NCBI RefSeq assembly: GCF_900289045.1 | Contig: NZ_LT985188.1 | Location: 930,001 to 994,000 of the forward strand | DNA length: 64,000 nt | Direction of reading: 5' to 3' | DNA from: Micropruina glycogenica | GTDB taxonomy: Bacteria > Actinomycetota > Actinomycetes > Propionibacteriales > Propionibacteriaceae | Shown: positions 52,849 through 61,909 of the stretch, piece after piece | Position numbering within the stretch: position 1 is the stretch's first letter | How the letters are laid out: every line of letters starts with the position of its first letter | Program-made: the position numbers and the translations under genes | The notes under the pieces: model-generated | Seen by the model: the letters and a program-made list of their open reading frames with translations, nothing else | Databases searched by the model: none | What the model was told of the DNA's origin: nothing

Positions 52849-54495
52849 TCAGTTGTTCGACTGGGTCAGGGTGTTCTTCAGCAGCCAGACCTTGTGGTCA
52901 CTCACGTCGCCGGGGTCGATCAGCTTCTGGCTGCGCAGCTTGAGACCGGGCGTGACGAAGGTTGCATCCAACCTCTGGTCACCCGGCTCGTTCAGGGTGT
53001 CGATCGCCTTGGTCAGCCGGGTGAAGCCGAACGGTTCGATGACGTCGGCCGCCTTCGGTGTGTTGAAGTCGCCCGCGATCACGGTGGGAACGCCTGGTCG
53101 CACGAGAGCCCTGATGGCCTTGCGAATGTCGCTCTTCTTGGTGGCGAGAATGTGCGCGTCCGACCCGCCGATCGCAGCCCCCGGCCGCACGTGAATCGAG
53201 ATCACGTCCATGCTCAGGCCGCTGCCTTCGACGTCCTCCAAGGTGACCCGGACGGCCCCGTGAATGTCGTTGCCGAAGTCGACGGTCTGCTTGCCGGCGT
53301 GCTGCCACTTCGTCGAGTCCCACAGCACGCAGACGTAGCCGACGGTCCAGACCTTGTAGCGGTCGGCGCCGAGCACCGCGCGAATCGCGTCGCGGGCCGC
53401 CTCGGTCACCTCGCACAGGGCGTAGACCGAGCACTTCATCTCGTCACGTAGGAACTCGCCGCGGTCGTCGCTGATGTTGAGCAGGCCGCCGAACCGCTGC
53501 GCCTCGAGGTTCGCCTGCCCGAACCGGAACTTGCGCCTGGTCGCCGGCGGCTGCACCACCGGGGCCGGGACGTCGTCCATCACCTCGGGAGTGTCGTCGT
53601 CATCGGTGCTCGACTGAGTGAGCGCCTGCCGTAGCGCCTGCACCGTGTCGAGCCGGACGACTCCGTCAGCGGTCAGCCCGTGGCCGGTCTGAAACGCGAT
53701 CACCGCCGCCTCGACGGCCGCGTTGAAGACGTTGCCCGGCGGCAGCGCATTGCCCACCGCGATCAGCAGCGTGACCAGGTCGGCGACGTCCGAGCCGACA
53801 TCGTTGCCCAGGCGCGACAGCACCCGGTCGCCCAACACGAAGTCGGGACGTCCAGCGGTCGGCCCCCACGGCGCCGCGAGACAGGCCAGCACGTCGGTGC
53901 GGAACCGGCCCATGTTCACGAACGGGTCCCCGGGTTTGCGCAGGGTGTGTTCCTTGTGGGCGCCCACCCGTGGCGAGTCAGCGAGTGGCCACTCGCCAGC
54001 CAGCTGGCAGGCGGCCGCGGTGGCGACGGCGGCCCGGTAGGTCCAGTCGTCCCACTCGTCGGCACCGCCGGCGCCGTCGATCTCGATGCCCACCGTGACC
54101 CGGTTGATCGAGAACGTGGTCGAATCAGGGCCGGGCACCAGGTCGCGATCGAGCGGTGCCGTGCCGGCGATCACCCGGTCGTAGCAGGGTTGGTAGGTGT
54201 AGCCGCCGTGGCTGGCGCCACCCGCGCAGATGAACCTGATCCGCCGCTCGAGGGCGTCGATGTGAATGTTGGCCAGCACCTTGAGTTTCGGCCGGTCGAC
54301 CGGGTTGATCAGGTAGCTGGTCGCGGTCGCCACCCCGCCGGTGTGGTGCACGGTGACGGCCAGCGGTGTCTTCACCGGGCCGCTGTTGGTGCGGGTCTGC
54401 CACCCCGGCCACCAGTTCAGAAAGTCGTCCCAGCCCCAATCGGTGAGCAGCCCACCGACCTTCTGGTAGTACGCGGCGTTCTCTTGAAGTCCCAT
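52849..54495 (-). CDS. amidase / peptidoglycan-binding / EEP nuclease fusion
   Basis: This is a 548-residue three-part protein. An N-terminal N-acetylmuramoyl-L-alanine amidase-2 domain (LAVTVHHTGG, RVTVGIEIDG, RVGAHKEHT) covers about residues 20-205. A PG_binding_1-like repeat lies at about 230-300 (AVIAFQTGHGLTADGVV). A C-terminal EEP nuclease domain spans about 330-545 (GQANLEAQR, VIAGDFNTPK, DVSDHKVWLL). No signal peptide is seen. The mix suggests a phage-derived or contact-dependent lysin with DNase activity; its function is unproven. Confidence 0.82.
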   Translation of the reverse strand: MGLQENAAYYQKVGGLLTDWGWDDFLNWWPGWQTRTNSGPVKTPLAVTVHHTGGVATATSYLINPVDRPKLKVLANIHIDALERRIRFICAGGASHGGYTYQPCYDRVIAGTAPLDRDLVPGPDSTTFSINRVTVGIEIDGAGGADEWDDWTYRAAVATAAACQLAGEWPLADSPRVGAHKEHTLRKPGDPFVNMGRFRTDVLACLAAPWGPTAGRPDFVLGDRVLSRLGNDVGSDVADLVTLLIAVGNALPPGNVFNAAVEAAVIAFQTGHGLTADGVVRLDTVQALRQALTQSSTDDDDTPEVMDDVPAPVVQPPATRRKFRFGQANLEAQRFGGLLNISDDRGEFLRDEMKCSVYALCEVTEAARDAIRAVLGADRYKVWTVGYVCVLWDSTKWQHAGKQTVDFGNDIHGAVRVTLEDVEGSGLSMDVISIHVRPGAAIGGSDAHILATKKSDIRKAIRALVRPGVPTVIAGDFNTPKAADVIEPFGFTRLTKAIDTLNEPGDQRLDATFVTPGLKLRSQKLIDPGDVSDHKVWLLKNTLTQSNN

Positions 54496-54637
54496 CACGG
54501 CCCCCGGTTCGTGTGCCCTCCCTCGCGGGCATCTTCACGCTACGGATGCACGAGCCCCGGCCGCGATACGAGCAATTACCACCGAGGCGCGAAACGGCCC
54601 GGGGGAGTCACCCCCGGGCAGTCGGTACCTCGATCGG

Positions 54638-56269
54638 TCAGCCCGAGATGCGGGCCACCCGGTTGCGCGAATCGGCGTTGTCGACCCGGGCCTGGGTGCG
54701 CTGCGCGCCGGTGACGCACACGTCGTCGCCCACCCACGCCTCACGCCACACGTAGCCCTGCACGCAGGTGTGCGGACCGTAGGCGCCGTTCACCCAGCGG
54801 CTGGCCTTCACCGCGTTGTCGGCGGCCACCTGCGAACGGGTCGAGCCGGTGACGCAGACGTAGTCGTAGGCGTCGCCCTGCCGCCACACGTACCCCTGCG
54901 CGCAGGTGTTGGGGCCGTAGACGAACCGGGCCGGGTTGCGCCGAGCGGACGCCTGGGCGTTGTCGGCCGCGGCCTGCGAGCGCTGAGTTCCGGTAACACA
55001 GACGTCGTCACCGGCGTAGGCCTCGCGCCACACGTAGCCCTGCACACAGGTGTGCGGCCCGTAGGCGCCGTTCACCCAGCGGCTCGCCTTCACGGCGTTG
55101 TCGGCGGCCACCTGCGAACGGGTCGCGCCGGTGACGCAGACGTGGTCGCTGGATCGGGCCTCGCGCCACACCCAGCCCTGCAGACAGCGGTCGGCGATCT
55201 GCGAGGTGATCTTCACCAGGGCGGTCGTGCCGGTCGAGGTGACCTTGATCGTCACACCATTGGCGCTCACCGACTGGGCCGGCGGCTTGCCCGCGGTGCC
55301 CAGTGACCGCAGCAGCGTGGGCCTGCCGTTCTTCACCTCGTGGATCAACACGGTGCTCTTCGGAATGCCCCGCGACCAGCCGCTCTTCAGCTGGTACTCG
55401 ACGGTGTAGTAGTTGAACAGGTCGCCGGGGTTGAACGGCACCCGCACGAGCAGCGAACCGCTGCGGGTGCGCGCCTGCAGCGGCGCGATGCGCACGGTGG
55501 CCGAGGTCTCACCAGCCGACCCGAAGGTGCGCACCTTGTTCATCGGCAGCCAGCCGAGCTTGTCGCGGTTGAACGCGTTGAACCCGACGCCGGTTTCGCC
55601 GAAGGTTCCGCCGTTGACGCTGTAGACGTGTTGGGCGCTCATCTGGTCCCACATGTCGTCGTATTCGCCGGGCTGCGACCACGACGCGTTCTGGTAGGTC
55701 AGGTCGTTGCTGAACGAATGCCCCAGGTCGTAGCCGTGACCCATCTCGTGGGCGGCGAACCGCACGTTCCAGGCACCCGGGTCGAGCAGCACCCGACCGC
55801 CCGAGGCGCCCGAGTCCATCTGGGCGTTGATGATCACCGCGATGCGGTTGCCGGCCGGCACCGTGTAGCCGTTGGACGCCGCGGTGGCCACGCAGTCGTT
55901 GATCTTGTCCCAGCGCGACTTGGCAGCCTCGGTGGCCTGCGTGTACGGCATGGTGTACCACCCGCGCACGTCGGCGTTGATCTTCACCTTGCCGTAGCTC
56001 TGGTTGTTGAAGAAGTCGTACAGGCCGTTCATGCCGGCGCCGGCGGCACCGAAGAACTGGCTGAAGAACGTGGGCGTTTGCGGTGTGGCGGCCACGTCCG
56101 ACATCTTGCACAGCAGCACCGACCACCCGTTCTGGGTGCGTATCGGCGCCGCGTCGGCGCGCGGAGCGCTGCCCGGCAGCATGGCCAGCCCGGCCAGCGC
56201 CGATACACCGGCGGCCAGTACGCGCAGGCCGAACCTGCGCGCGGGCGTGGTGGTGCAAGGCTTCGTCAT
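54638..56269 (-). CDS. secreted zinc metalloprotease with C-terminal repeats
   Basis: This 543-residue exported protein has a signal peptide ending near residue 40 (RADA), a metalloprotease-like domain with the zinc motif AAHEMGHGYDLGH (HExxHxxxxxH) and a following EYDDMWDQMS. From about residue 355 to the end come four repeats of about 45 residues, each starting C-x-Q-G-(Y/W)-V-W-R and carrying VCVTG-x-x-R-x-Q-x-x-x-DN. Each repeat has two Cys residues, suggesting disulphide-bonded cell-surface modules. Confidence 0.8.
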   Translation of the reverse strand: MTKPCTTTPARRFGLRVLAAGVSALAGLAMLPGSAPRADAAPIRTQNGWSVLLCKMSDVAATPQTPTFFSQFFGAAGAGMNGLYDFFNNQSYGKVKINADVRGWYTMPYTQATEAAKSRWDKINDCVATAASNGYTVPAGNRIAVIINAQMDSGASGGRVLLDPGAWNVRFAAHEMGHGYDLGHSFSNDLTYQNASWSQPGEYDDMWDQMSAQHVYSVNGGTFGETGVGFNAFNRDKLGWLPMNKVRTFGSAGETSATVRIAPLQARTRSGSLLVRVPFNPGDLFNYYTVEYQLKSGWSRGIPKSTVLIHEVKNGRPTLLRSLGTAGKPPAQSVSANGVTIKVTSTGTTALVKITSQIADRCLQGWVWREARSSDHVCVTGATRSQVAADNAVKASRWVNGAYGPHTCVQGYVWREAYAGDDVCVTGTQRSQAAADNAQASARRNPARFVYGPNTCAQGYVWRQGDAYDYVCVTGSTRSQVAADNAVKASRWVNGAYGPHTCVQGYVWREAWVGDDVCVTGAQRTQARVDNADSRNRVARISG

Positions 56270-56286
56270 GAGTTCCCCCTCGTGAG

Positions 56287-56304
56287 CCGGCTCGATCGAG
56301 CCGG
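56287..56304. promoter_or_regulatory. 18-bp perfect palindrome upstream of protease
   Basis: CCGGCTCGATCGAGCCGG lies 18 bp before the protease start codon. It could be an operator or a leader hairpin controlling the gene. Confidence 0.4.
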
Positions 56305-56499
56305 GGCTTTGGTCGCCTTGCTGATAGAGCGGCCTCTGCCGGGGGAGATACGAGACTGCGTACTTCTACGGACGGACGCCTCGGCGCGGGCGGGTCTCAA
56401 TCGTCGTCTGCCTCGGGATCGAGACCGCGGTGGGGGAGATCCCGGCGTTCGCCCGGATGACGAATAGCCGGCGGGAGCGCACGTGGCGCACGGTCGGGG

Positions 56500-57825
56500 T
56501 TACTCGAAGAGTTCCTGAGCGATGTAGCGGCCGGTCTTGGGGGCCGGCGGAACGGCGAAGATCGCCGACCCGACGTGCCTGATGTACTCGTTGAGCAGGT
56601 CGAAGCGGCCCAGCTTGGCCTGCAGGTCGACGAAATGCTGCGGGTCGTTCTGGTAGCTGATGAACAGCAGCCCGGCGTCGAGCAGGCCCTGGTCGTTGAG
56701 CCCGTCGGTGAAGTTGTAGCCGCGGCGCAGAATCTTCACCCCGGCGTTGTTCTCGGGCGCGGCCAGGGCGATGTGCGAGGCCTGGTCGATCACGTGGGCG
56801 CCGTCGGTCTTCAGCGCGAAGTCGGGGGTGTCGAACTCCTTCTCACCGCTCAGCGGGGCGCCTTCGTCCTTGGTGCGGCCGAAGATGCGCTGCTGGTCGC
56901 TGATGCGGTCGAAGTCCCATGTTTCGATGGTCATCAGAATCTTGCGGGCCACCTGGTAGGTGCCGCCGGTCATCCAGCCGGCGTCTTTGAGCCAGACGAA
57001 CTGGTCGTAGTCGGCGTCGGAGCTGACGTTGCGGGTGCCGTCCTTGAAGCCCATCAGGTTGCGCGGCGTCTCTTGCCCGGGCCCGGCGCTGGCCCGGCCG
57101 AAGCCGAGCACCACCCAGTGCGTCTGGGCGGTGCTGGTGACCATGCGGGCCAGGTTGCGCACCGCGTGATAGGCGACCTGAGGGTCGTCCGCGCACGCCT
57201 GAATCGACAGGTCGCCGCCGGTCAGCTCGGGTTTCAGCGTGTCGCCGGGAATGCGGGGCAATGGCTGCAACAACGCCGGACGCTTGTCGGCCAGGTCGAA
57301 CCGGTCGTCGAACACGCCGGGCCCCAGCCCCACGGTGACGGTCAGCGACGCCGGGGCCAGGCCCTCGGCCTCGCCGGTGTCGGTGCCCACGGCGTCGGGC
57401 CGCGCCGGCTCGATCGGCCCGATCGGCCTGCCCTGCACCAGCTGGCTGATCGCCGCCGACCAACGGGCGAGCAGCACCTGCAGCGACTGCCTGGTGGCGC
57501 CCGCGGTGAGATTGAACGTCATGTAGACGCAGTGCCGCTGCGGCGGGGTGCGAATGCCGGCCTGGTTCACCTGGTCGTAGAACGGCACCGACTTGTTCAG
57601 TTCGACCGAATCGGTGGCCTCCGGGGCAGTGTCAGCCCCCGCTGCGGCCGCGGGCCGCAGTACGGCGGCGGTGATGCCCGCCCCGACAGCAGCCCCCGCA
57701 ACGGCACCGCCGGCGGCGCCGACCACGAGCCGACGCCGTGAGAACCCTGCCGAGCCCGCAGGCGGAGGCGGAGCGGTCGCCGAAGCATCGTCGACCTGCG
57801 AGTGTTCGCCGGCGTCCTGCGTCAT
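56500..57825 (-). CDS. efeB: EfeB, Dyp-type peroxidase
   Basis: This 441-residue haem peroxidase of the DyP family is exported by Tat (FSRRRLVVGAAGG twin-arginine signal, residues about 29-65). It carries the DyP hallmark GFKDGTRN (GxxDG) and a distal His region (DQASHIALAAPENN). In EfeUOB it oxidises Fe(II) or releases iron from haem at the outer membrane face. It is the third gene of efeUOB, 48 bp after efeO. Start ATG 57825 is preferred to an upstream ATG. Confidence 0.93.
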   Translation of the reverse strand: MTQDAGEHSQVDDASATAPPPPAGSAGFSRRRLVVGAAGGAVAGAAVGAGITAAVLRPAAAAGADTAPEATDSVELNKSVPFYDQVNQAGIRTPPQRHCVYMTFNLTAGATRQSLQVLLARWSAAISQLVQGRPIGPIEPARPDAVGTDTGEAEGLAPASLTVTVGLGPGVFDDRFDLADKRPALLQPLPRIPGDTLKPELTGGDLSIQACADDPQVAYHAVRNLARMVTSTAQTHWVVLGFGRASAGPGQETPRNLMGFKDGTRNVSSDADYDQFVWLKDAGWMTGGTYQVARKILMTIETWDFDRISDQQRIFGRTKDEGAPLSGEKEFDTPDFALKTDGAHVIDQASHIALAAPENNAGVKILRRGYNFTDGLNDQGLLDAGLLFISYQNDPQHFVDLQAKLGRFDLLNEYIRHVGSAIFAVPPAPKTGRYIAQELFE

Positions 57826-57873
57826 CTGTTCCGTCCCCGACCTTGTGTCTCGGCAGTCGTCCAAAGCCGGCCC

Positions 57874-59121
57874 TTACTGGGCGGTGGCGACCTTCTCGGC
57901 GATCTTCTGCATCGGCTGCTGCAGGCTCAGCACCGCCTGGCTCAGCGTCTTGCGGTATTTGGCCCTGTTGGCGTCGTTCCAGGTGATGTACCCGCCCAGC
58001 GCGCTGGAGTCGCGCAGCTTGGCCAACTCGGCGTCCACGTTATCGAACTGGGTGACGACCTCGGTCATCAAGGCGGCGTCGATCTTCTCCAGCCCGGGCT
58101 GCAGGTAGGCGAACGCCTGCCGGGCGCCTTCGACGTTGGCGGCGAAGTCGATCAGGTCGGTGTGGCTGAACTCTTCTTCTTCGCCGGTGATCTTGTTCGA
58201 CTGCACCTCTTCGAGCAGGGCGGCCGCGCCGTTGGCGAGGTCTTCGGGCTTGAAGGTGAGGGTCTTCACCACGTCGACCAGCTTGCCGACGTTGGTCTCG
58301 AGGTCGGCGGAGTACTTCTTGGTGCTGTCGCCGATCGTGCCGGTCTTCCACAGGTCGCGCTCGATGGCGTGGAAGCCCGACCAGCCGACCTTCTCGTCGA
58401 GGTTGGACGCCCGCATGTCGATCAGGTAGTCGAGGTTGCCCTTGTTGTCGCCCACCTTGAAGCCGGGCATCACGAAGCCCTCGACGTCGGACTCGATCTT
58501 CTCGTAGAAGGTGCGGGCGTTGACGTAGGCGGCCTTCGACTTGGCGAGGTCGCCGGCGTCGATGGCGGTCTTCAGGTTGGTGACTGCGGTCTTCAGCTCC
58601 TCGGACTGGCCAACCACCCAGGTGGCGTAGTCCTTGGCGCCGGCGTTGAGCAGCGTCGCCGTGCTGCCGGTCGGCGACGCGGCGGCCTGGCCGGTGACGG
58701 TGAACGTCTGGGTTTCGGGGGTCGCGCCCAGGCAGTACAGCGTGTACGTGCCGCCGTCCAGGGTGACGGTGAAGCTGCTGGCCGGCAGCCCCGGGGCCAG
58801 GTTCTCTTTCTCGCCCAGAATCTTGAGCTCGTTCTGCAACTCGACCTCGGTGATGCCGCTGGCGCTGACGTTCTCGACGGTGAACGTGACGGGGCCGGCC
58901 GGCGCCGTGGTGAAGTCTGCGGCGCAGGTGTCGCTGCCGTTGTTGGTGAGCGTCACCTTCACCTGGGCGGCACCACCGGTGACCGGGGCGCTGCCGTCGG
59001 CCGGCGCGGACGCCGACGCGGTGCCGCTGGTCTGGGTGGTGGGCGCCGTGGTGGCGCACGCGGCGGTGGTGAGGGCCACCGCCGCGACCGCGACACCGGC
59101 GGCCGCTGTGAACCTAGACAT
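57874..59121 (-). CDS. efeO: EfeO, iron-uptake lipoprotein
   Basis: This is a 415-residue EfeO. It has a lipoprotein signal (VALTTAACA, Cys at residue 22), an N-terminal cupredoxin-like domain to about residue 150 (ITEVELQNELKILGEKENL, GGTYTLYCLG) and a C-terminal M75/imelysin domain with the metal motif SGFHAIERDLW (HxxE). It binds ferric or ferrous iron outside the membrane for the EfeU permease. It overlaps efeU by 8 bp. Confidence 0.94.
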   Translation of the reverse strand: MSRFTAAAGVAVAAVALTTAACATTAPTTQTSGTASASAPADGSAPVTGGAAQVKVTLTNNGSDTCAADFTTAPAGPVTFTVENVSASGITEVELQNELKILGEKENLAPGLPASSFTVTLDGGTYTLYCLGATPETQTFTVTGQAAASPTGSTATLLNAGAKDYATWVVGQSEELKTAVTNLKTAIDAGDLAKSKAAYVNARTFYEKIESDVEGFVMPGFKVGDNKGNLDYLIDMRASNLDEKVGWSGFHAIERDLWKTGTIGDSTKKYSADLETNVGKLVDVVKTLTFKPEDLANGAAALLEEVQSNKITGEEEEFSHTDLIDFAANVEGARQAFAYLQPGLEKIDAALMTEVVTQFDNVDAELAKLRDSSALGGYITWNDANRAKYRKTLSQAVLSLQQPMQKIAEKVATAQ

Positions 59122-60703
59122 TGAGATTCCTCCTTGTTGCTGGCACGGGGGTGGCAGCCGGTTCGGCCACCGAGGTCAGCCGGCGCTGGGCGCGGACGGC
59201 GGTGAACAGGGTGAGCAGGGCGGTGAGCAGCAGAACACCGGGGAACACCCGGCCCCAGAACGTGCGTTCCTGCTGGTCGACGCGCAGTTGGGTGGCGGCG
59301 CTCGCCGCCCTCGTGACGTGTGTGGGGTCGGCTGTGAGAGAACCGGACGCCACGGCCGTGCCGTCGGGCAGGGTGCCGGCGACGGTGAGGGTGCGCGGGT
59401 TCGGCAGGCCCCCGCCAGCAATCGTCACGGCGATCGTCGAGGTCTGGTTGAAGTCGAGCACTTCGCCGTTGGTCAGCCACAGGGTGCGGTCGCCGGCGTG
59501 CGTCCACGTGGTGGTGAACGGGCCCTTGGCCACGTCGGGGTTGACGCCGACCGGCAGCCGTCCGCCGTTGAGTTGCACGAGTTCGTCCAGGGTGAGCTGA
59601 GCCGGCAGGCCGGCGGTGGCGGCCTGCACCGGCATCGTGTACTGCACGGCGTCGGGCACCGTGGCGTGGGCGACCGACTGACCCTGGGTGAGGTCGACGG
59701 GGTTGGCTTGTGAGCCGACGGTCAGGGTGGCGGTACTGCCGGCGACGGCGATCGTGCCGACCTGACTGCCCTGCGCATCGACCACGGTGGCGGCCCCGAG
59801 CGACTGCATGGTGGCCGGGCCGACGGCGGCGACCATCACCACTGCCCCCACGCCGAGGGCCCCGGCGACGGCGTAGCGCAGGCGGACTGCGCCCCGCGCG
59901 TCCGGCCGGAGCTTCTTGGGCCAGTAGAGGTAGGCGCACATCGGAATCAGGTACGCGAACCAGCCCACCACCTGAATCAGCACCGGGTAGGGCGGAATGC
60001 CGAGCACCCCGGTGAACAGAGCGCCCTGCACCGAACCGGTGGGGGCGAGCCACGACAGGTCGAGCACGCGCTGCTGCCCGGCGTTGAGCCACCCGGCCTC
60101 ATGCATGGTGCCCAGCGTGCTCACCACGAGGCCGGCCGCGACCAGCAGCAGAAACCCGCTGGTGTAGCTGAAGAACTTGCCCAGGTTGAGCTTCATGCCG
60201 CCGGTGAACAGGCCGTAGCCGATGACCACCGAGGTGAGAATGCCCAGCGCTGCGCCGGTGGCCGCCAGGCCGGCGTTGGTCGAGGCCGAGAACGTGGCGA
60301 GCAGAAACACCGAGGTCTCGAAGCCCTCTTTGAGCACGGCCAAAAACGCCATCAGCACCAGTGCTCGGCTGGTGCCCTCGCCGAGCGCCTCGGTGGCGTG
60401 CGCTTCGAGGTCACGTTTCAGACCACGCGCGTTGGTGGTCATCCACAGGATCATGCCGGTGACGAACACGATGGCGACGACGCCGATGATCGCCTCCATG
60501 CCCTCTTGGGCGGCCTGGGGGAGGCTCTGTTCGACGAGCTTGAGGCCGATACCGACCGCCAGGCTGAGCAGCACCGCGGCCCCGACGCCGATCAGCATCG
60601 GGGTGAGCGAGCGGCCGTTGCGGCGCAGGAACGCGGCGATGATGCCGACGATGAGCGCGGCCTCGAGGCCCTCGCGGAGGCCGATGATGAAGGTTGCCAG
60701 CAC
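59114..60703 (-). CDS. efeU: EfeU, FTR1-family iron permease
   Basis: This 529-residue membrane permease has seven N-terminal helices, with the iron-binding motifs REGLE at residues 10-14 and KEGFE (residues about 124-128). A long extracytoplasmic C-terminal extension (about residues 290-490) ends in a final helix, a feature of actinobacterial EfeU fusions. The likely start is GTG 60703. It heads the efeUOB operon and is preceded by a predicted IdeR box at 60742-60760. Confidence 0.92.
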   Translation of the reverse strand: MLATFIIGLREGLEAALIVGIIAAFLRRNGRSLTPMLIGVGAAVLLSLAVGIGLKLVEQSLPQAAQEGMEAIIGVVAIVFVTGMILWMTTNARGLKRDLEAHATEALGEGTSRALVLMAFLAVLKEGFETSVFLLATFSASTNAGLAATGAALGILTSVVIGYGLFTGGMKLNLGKFFSYTSGFLLLVAAGLVVSTLGTMHEAGWLNAGQQRVLDLSWLAPTGSVQGALFTGVLGIPPYPVLIQVVGWFAYLIPMCAYLYWPKKLRPDARGAVRLRYAVAGALGVGAVVMVAAVGPATMQSLGAATVVDAQGSQVGTIAVAGSTATLTVGSQANPVDLTQGQSVAHATVPDAVQYTMPVQAATAGLPAQLTLDELVQLNGGRLPVGVNPDVAKGPFTTTWTHAGDRTLWLTNGEVLDFNQTSTIAVTIAGGGLPNPRTLTVAGTLPDGTAVASGSLTADPTHVTRAASAATQLRVDQQERTFWGRVFPGVLLLTALLTLFTAVRAQRRLTSVAEPAATPVPATRRNLNV

Positions 60704-60741
60704 GTGCGGTTCGCTGCTTCTGTTTGGTGAGTGTCAGTCGG

Positions 60742-60760
60742 TTAGCCTTGCCTAACCTAA
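60742..60760 (-). promoter_or_regulatory. IdeR/DtxR iron box upstream of efeU
   Basis: On the minus strand the 19-bp site starts TTAGGTTAGGC, matching the DtxR/IdeR consensus half exactly, with a degenerate second half (AAGGCTAA). It lies 39-57 bp before the efeU start and just downstream of a -10-like TAATAC (60772-60767). Iron-dependent repression of efeUOB is predicted. Confidence 0.8.
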
Positions 60761-60825
60761 AGCAAAGTATTACCCCCCGCAGATGTATCGCAATTCTCGT
60801 CCCACGTTGGGCCTAGGGTCGGGGC

Positions 60826-61578
60826 ATGACCCGTCTTCGTCGTGCGCTGCTACTGATCGTCGTCGGGCTGCTCGGCTACGGCATCGCATGGGCGCAGCCG
60901 TTCGTGTTCCGTCCGGCGCTGGTGCCGGGCCAGGACGCCATCACCGACGCAGCCTCGGCGCGTGCGAGGGTGAGCCTCGACGACGTCGGCGGACGGGTGC
61001 TGTCGATCAGGCCCGAAACCAGCGACGGCGACCTGCTGTTGGTGCTGTACCCAGGGGGCTTGGTGCGTCCGCAGGCGTACGAGTGGCTGGGCCGCGCGCT
61101 GGCCGAGCAGGGTGTGCAGACGGTCATTCCCGAGTTCTTCGCCGACCTCGCGGTCACCGGCAAAGACCGGGCGGACGCCCTGATCGCCCACTACGCGGCC
61201 GGCCGCACGGTGGTGATCGGGGGGCACTCGTTGGGCGGCGCGATGGCCGCCGACTACGCCTCGCGTCACGCCGATAAACTCAGCGGCCTGATTCTGCTCG
61301 CCGCCTACCCGGCCGGCGGCATCGACCTGACCGGCACCCGCTTTTCGAGCCTCTCGTTGATGGGCGAGAACGACCAGGTGGCTGACGCGGCCAAGGTTCG
61401 AGGTGGCATGGCGCAACTGTCGCCCAGCAGTCGGCTGGAGGTTGTTCCAGGCTCGGTGCACGCCTTCTTCGGCCGCTACGGCCCGCAGGCGGGCGACGGT
61501 ATGCCGAGCGTCGACCGGGCGAGCGCCGAGCAGGCGATCATCGAGCGCGTCGTGGCGTACCTCGGCGAGCGACGGTGA
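60826..61578 (+). CDS. secreted or membrane-anchored alpha/beta hydrolase
   Basis: This 250-residue hydrolase has an N-terminal hydrophobic signal or anchor (residues 6-24), the nucleophile elbow VIGGHSLGGAMAA, a late Asp in LMGENDQVADAA and a His in PGSVHAFFGRYG. The pattern fits alpha/beta-hydrolase-like 'DUF' enzymes found widely in actinobacteria. The substrate is unknown. It is divergent from efeU. Confidence 0.82.
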   Translation: MTRLRRALLLIVVGLLGYGIAWAQPFVFRPALVPGQDAITDAASARARVSLDDVGGRVLSIRPETSDGDLLLVLYPGGLVRPQAYEWLGRALAEQGVQTVIPEFFADLAVTGKDRADALIAHYAAGRTVVIGGHSLGGAMAADYASRHADKLSGLILLAAYPAGGIDLTGTRFSSLSLMGENDQVADAAKVRGGMAQLSPSSRLEVVPGSVHAFFGRYGPQAGDGMPSVDRASAEQAIIERVVAYLGERR

Positions 61579-61685
61579 GCCGTCCGTTACACCCCTGAGC
61601 GGGCTGGTCGCGGTGCGGGCCGCGCACTAAGTTGGCAACAGAACCCCTCGTCGCAACCGGCGGCGCCGATCACGAAGGAGAGATC

Positions 61686-61907
61686 ATGACCGAAAGCCTG
61701 TCTGACGACGAGATCGTCAGCGACGCAGTACCCGGTTCGGGCCCGGTCGGCGACGCCGACGGTGTTGACGGTGACGGCACCGATGGTGACGGCACCGACG
61801 GTGTGGATGGCGACGGCACCGACGGTGACGGCACCGATGGTGTGGACGGTGACGGCACGGACGGTGACGGCACCGATGGTGGCGACGCCGACGGAGTAGA
61901 CGCCTGA
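61686..61907 (+). CDS. acidic Asp/Gly/Thr repeat peptide
   Basis: This 73-residue protein starts at ATG 61686 with a strong AAGGAGAG site. After a 20-residue leader-like N-terminus (MTESLSDDEIVSDAVPGSG) it consists of near-perfect repeats of GDGTDGDGTDGVD, almost only Asp, Gly, Thr and Val. It ends 2 bp before the JmjC-type oxygenase gene. The leader plus repetitive core and the adjacent oxygenase suggest a ribosomally made, post-translationally hydroxylated or metal-binding peptide; this is inference. Confidence 0.7.
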   Translation: MTESLSDDEIVSDAVPGSGPVGDADGVDGDGTDGDGTDGVDGDGTDGDGTDGVDGDGTDGDGTDGGDADGVDA

Positions 61908-61909
61908 GC

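Noticed and set aside
57802-59124. 440-codon plus-strand frame opposite efeO
   Set aside because: It is an antisense shadow; efeO has full domain support and operon context.
61738-61900. possible CRISPR-like or satellite array in the GGTGACGGCACCGA repeats
   Set aside because: The repeats are in phase with a coding frame, have no unique spacers, and are explained by the acidic repeat peptide.
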